The notes under the pieces: generated by a model | Seen by the model: only the letters and a program-made list of their open reading frames with translations | Told to the model about the DNA's origin: nothing | Database searches by the model: none | Assembly: GCF_015594845.1 (NCBI RefSeq) | Contig: NZ_JADNRK010000024.1 | Span: forward strand, 1-32,127 | Length of the DNA: 32,127 nucleotides | Source of the DNA: Alkalibacter mobilis | GTDB taxonomy: Bacteria > Bacillota > Clostridia > Eubacteriales > Alkalibacteraceae | Reading direction: 5' to 3' | Shown here: positions 32,001 to 32,127 of the stretch, one piece after another | Numbering within the stretch: position 1 is the first letter of the stretch | Layout of the letters: the number at the start of each line of letters is the position of its first letter | Translations under genes and position numbers: made by a program

Positions 32001-32127
32001 AGCAATCTGGTAATATGTCAATCGATAAATAATAAGAAACTTCGACAGAATCAATAAAAAAGTGCATGACAAATAGACCTTGAGATTTGAAAGAAAAAAT
32101 CAAGGCAAAGTTGAAGTTATGAGTTAG
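32001..32127. repeat. Right copy of the 127-bp terminal inverted repeat
   Basis: This is the exact reverse complement of 1-127. It reproduces the last nine codons and stop of atpQ on the plus strand, fused to unrelated sequence at 32000, and then the same non-coding 95 bases. It is not an end of the microprotein operon but the point where this contig end joins the same outside sequence as the left end. Confidence 0.95.

Overview
The window reads as low-to-moderate GC Firmicute (Clostridia-like) DNA. The signs are strong AGGAGG-type ribosome sites, consensus TTGACA/TATAAT promoters, short AT-rich spacers, Rho-independent terminators, a TcdE-type holin, an OmpR-type two-component operon and SHOCT-domain small proteins. 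No rRNA, tRNA, CRISPR array or intact insertion sequence is visible. The two ends of the window are a perfect 127-bp inverted repeat, which looks like an assembly-graph boundary, so the outer neighbours of the first and last genes are unknown.

Layout. 1-2260 (minus): the first three genes of an N-type (alternative, probably Na+-translocating) F-ATPase operon, atpD-atpC-atpQ, cut off after atpQ. 2306-5323 (minus): nadA-nadB-nadC, de novo quinolinate/NAD synthesis, with a perfect 18-bp palindrome at the predicted transcription start. 5540-8697 (minus): a lipoprotein barnase, its barstar and an XPD/DinG-like helicase fused to a PD-(D/E)XK nuclease domain. 8899-9552 (plus): a zinc-ribbon methyltransferase. 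9553-11524 (minus): lipA, lipB and a small protein with an internal duplication. 11711-14929 (plus): a three-gene ABC-2 exporter. 14983-16792 (minus): an orphan small ORF and a dCache/GGDEF diguanylate cyclase. 16950-18581 (minus): a sigma factor, holin and M15 endolysin cassette resembling toxin or bacteriocin release modules.

18711-23916 is an AT-rich cassette bounded by an 89-bp direct repeat. It holds a TetR regulator, an MFS transporter, a 37-aa microprotein, a UroD-fold protein and a BenE-type transporter. 23974-26354 (minus) is a glycosyltransferase and a polysaccharide deacetylase with a C-terminal extension. 26550-29576 (minus) is a SHOCT-SHOCT-PepSY-like-response regulator-histidine kinase operon. 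29748-31951 is a second, divergent TetR/UroD-fold/41-aa microprotein module.

The most interesting observation is the paired module. Two loci 8 kb apart each encode a TetR regulator, a UroD-superfamily protein of about 388 aa that lacks the usual His-x-Cys metal motif, and directly downstream a 37-41 aa protein sharing an LKxxYFKE core. Conservation of this gene pair suggests that the microprotein is a functional partner of the UroD-fold protein. Both microproteins are short enough to be missed by routine gene calling. The linked BenE and MFS carriers point to an organic-acid, perhaps aromatic, substrate, but no corrinoid protein is present in the window and the reaction is unknown.
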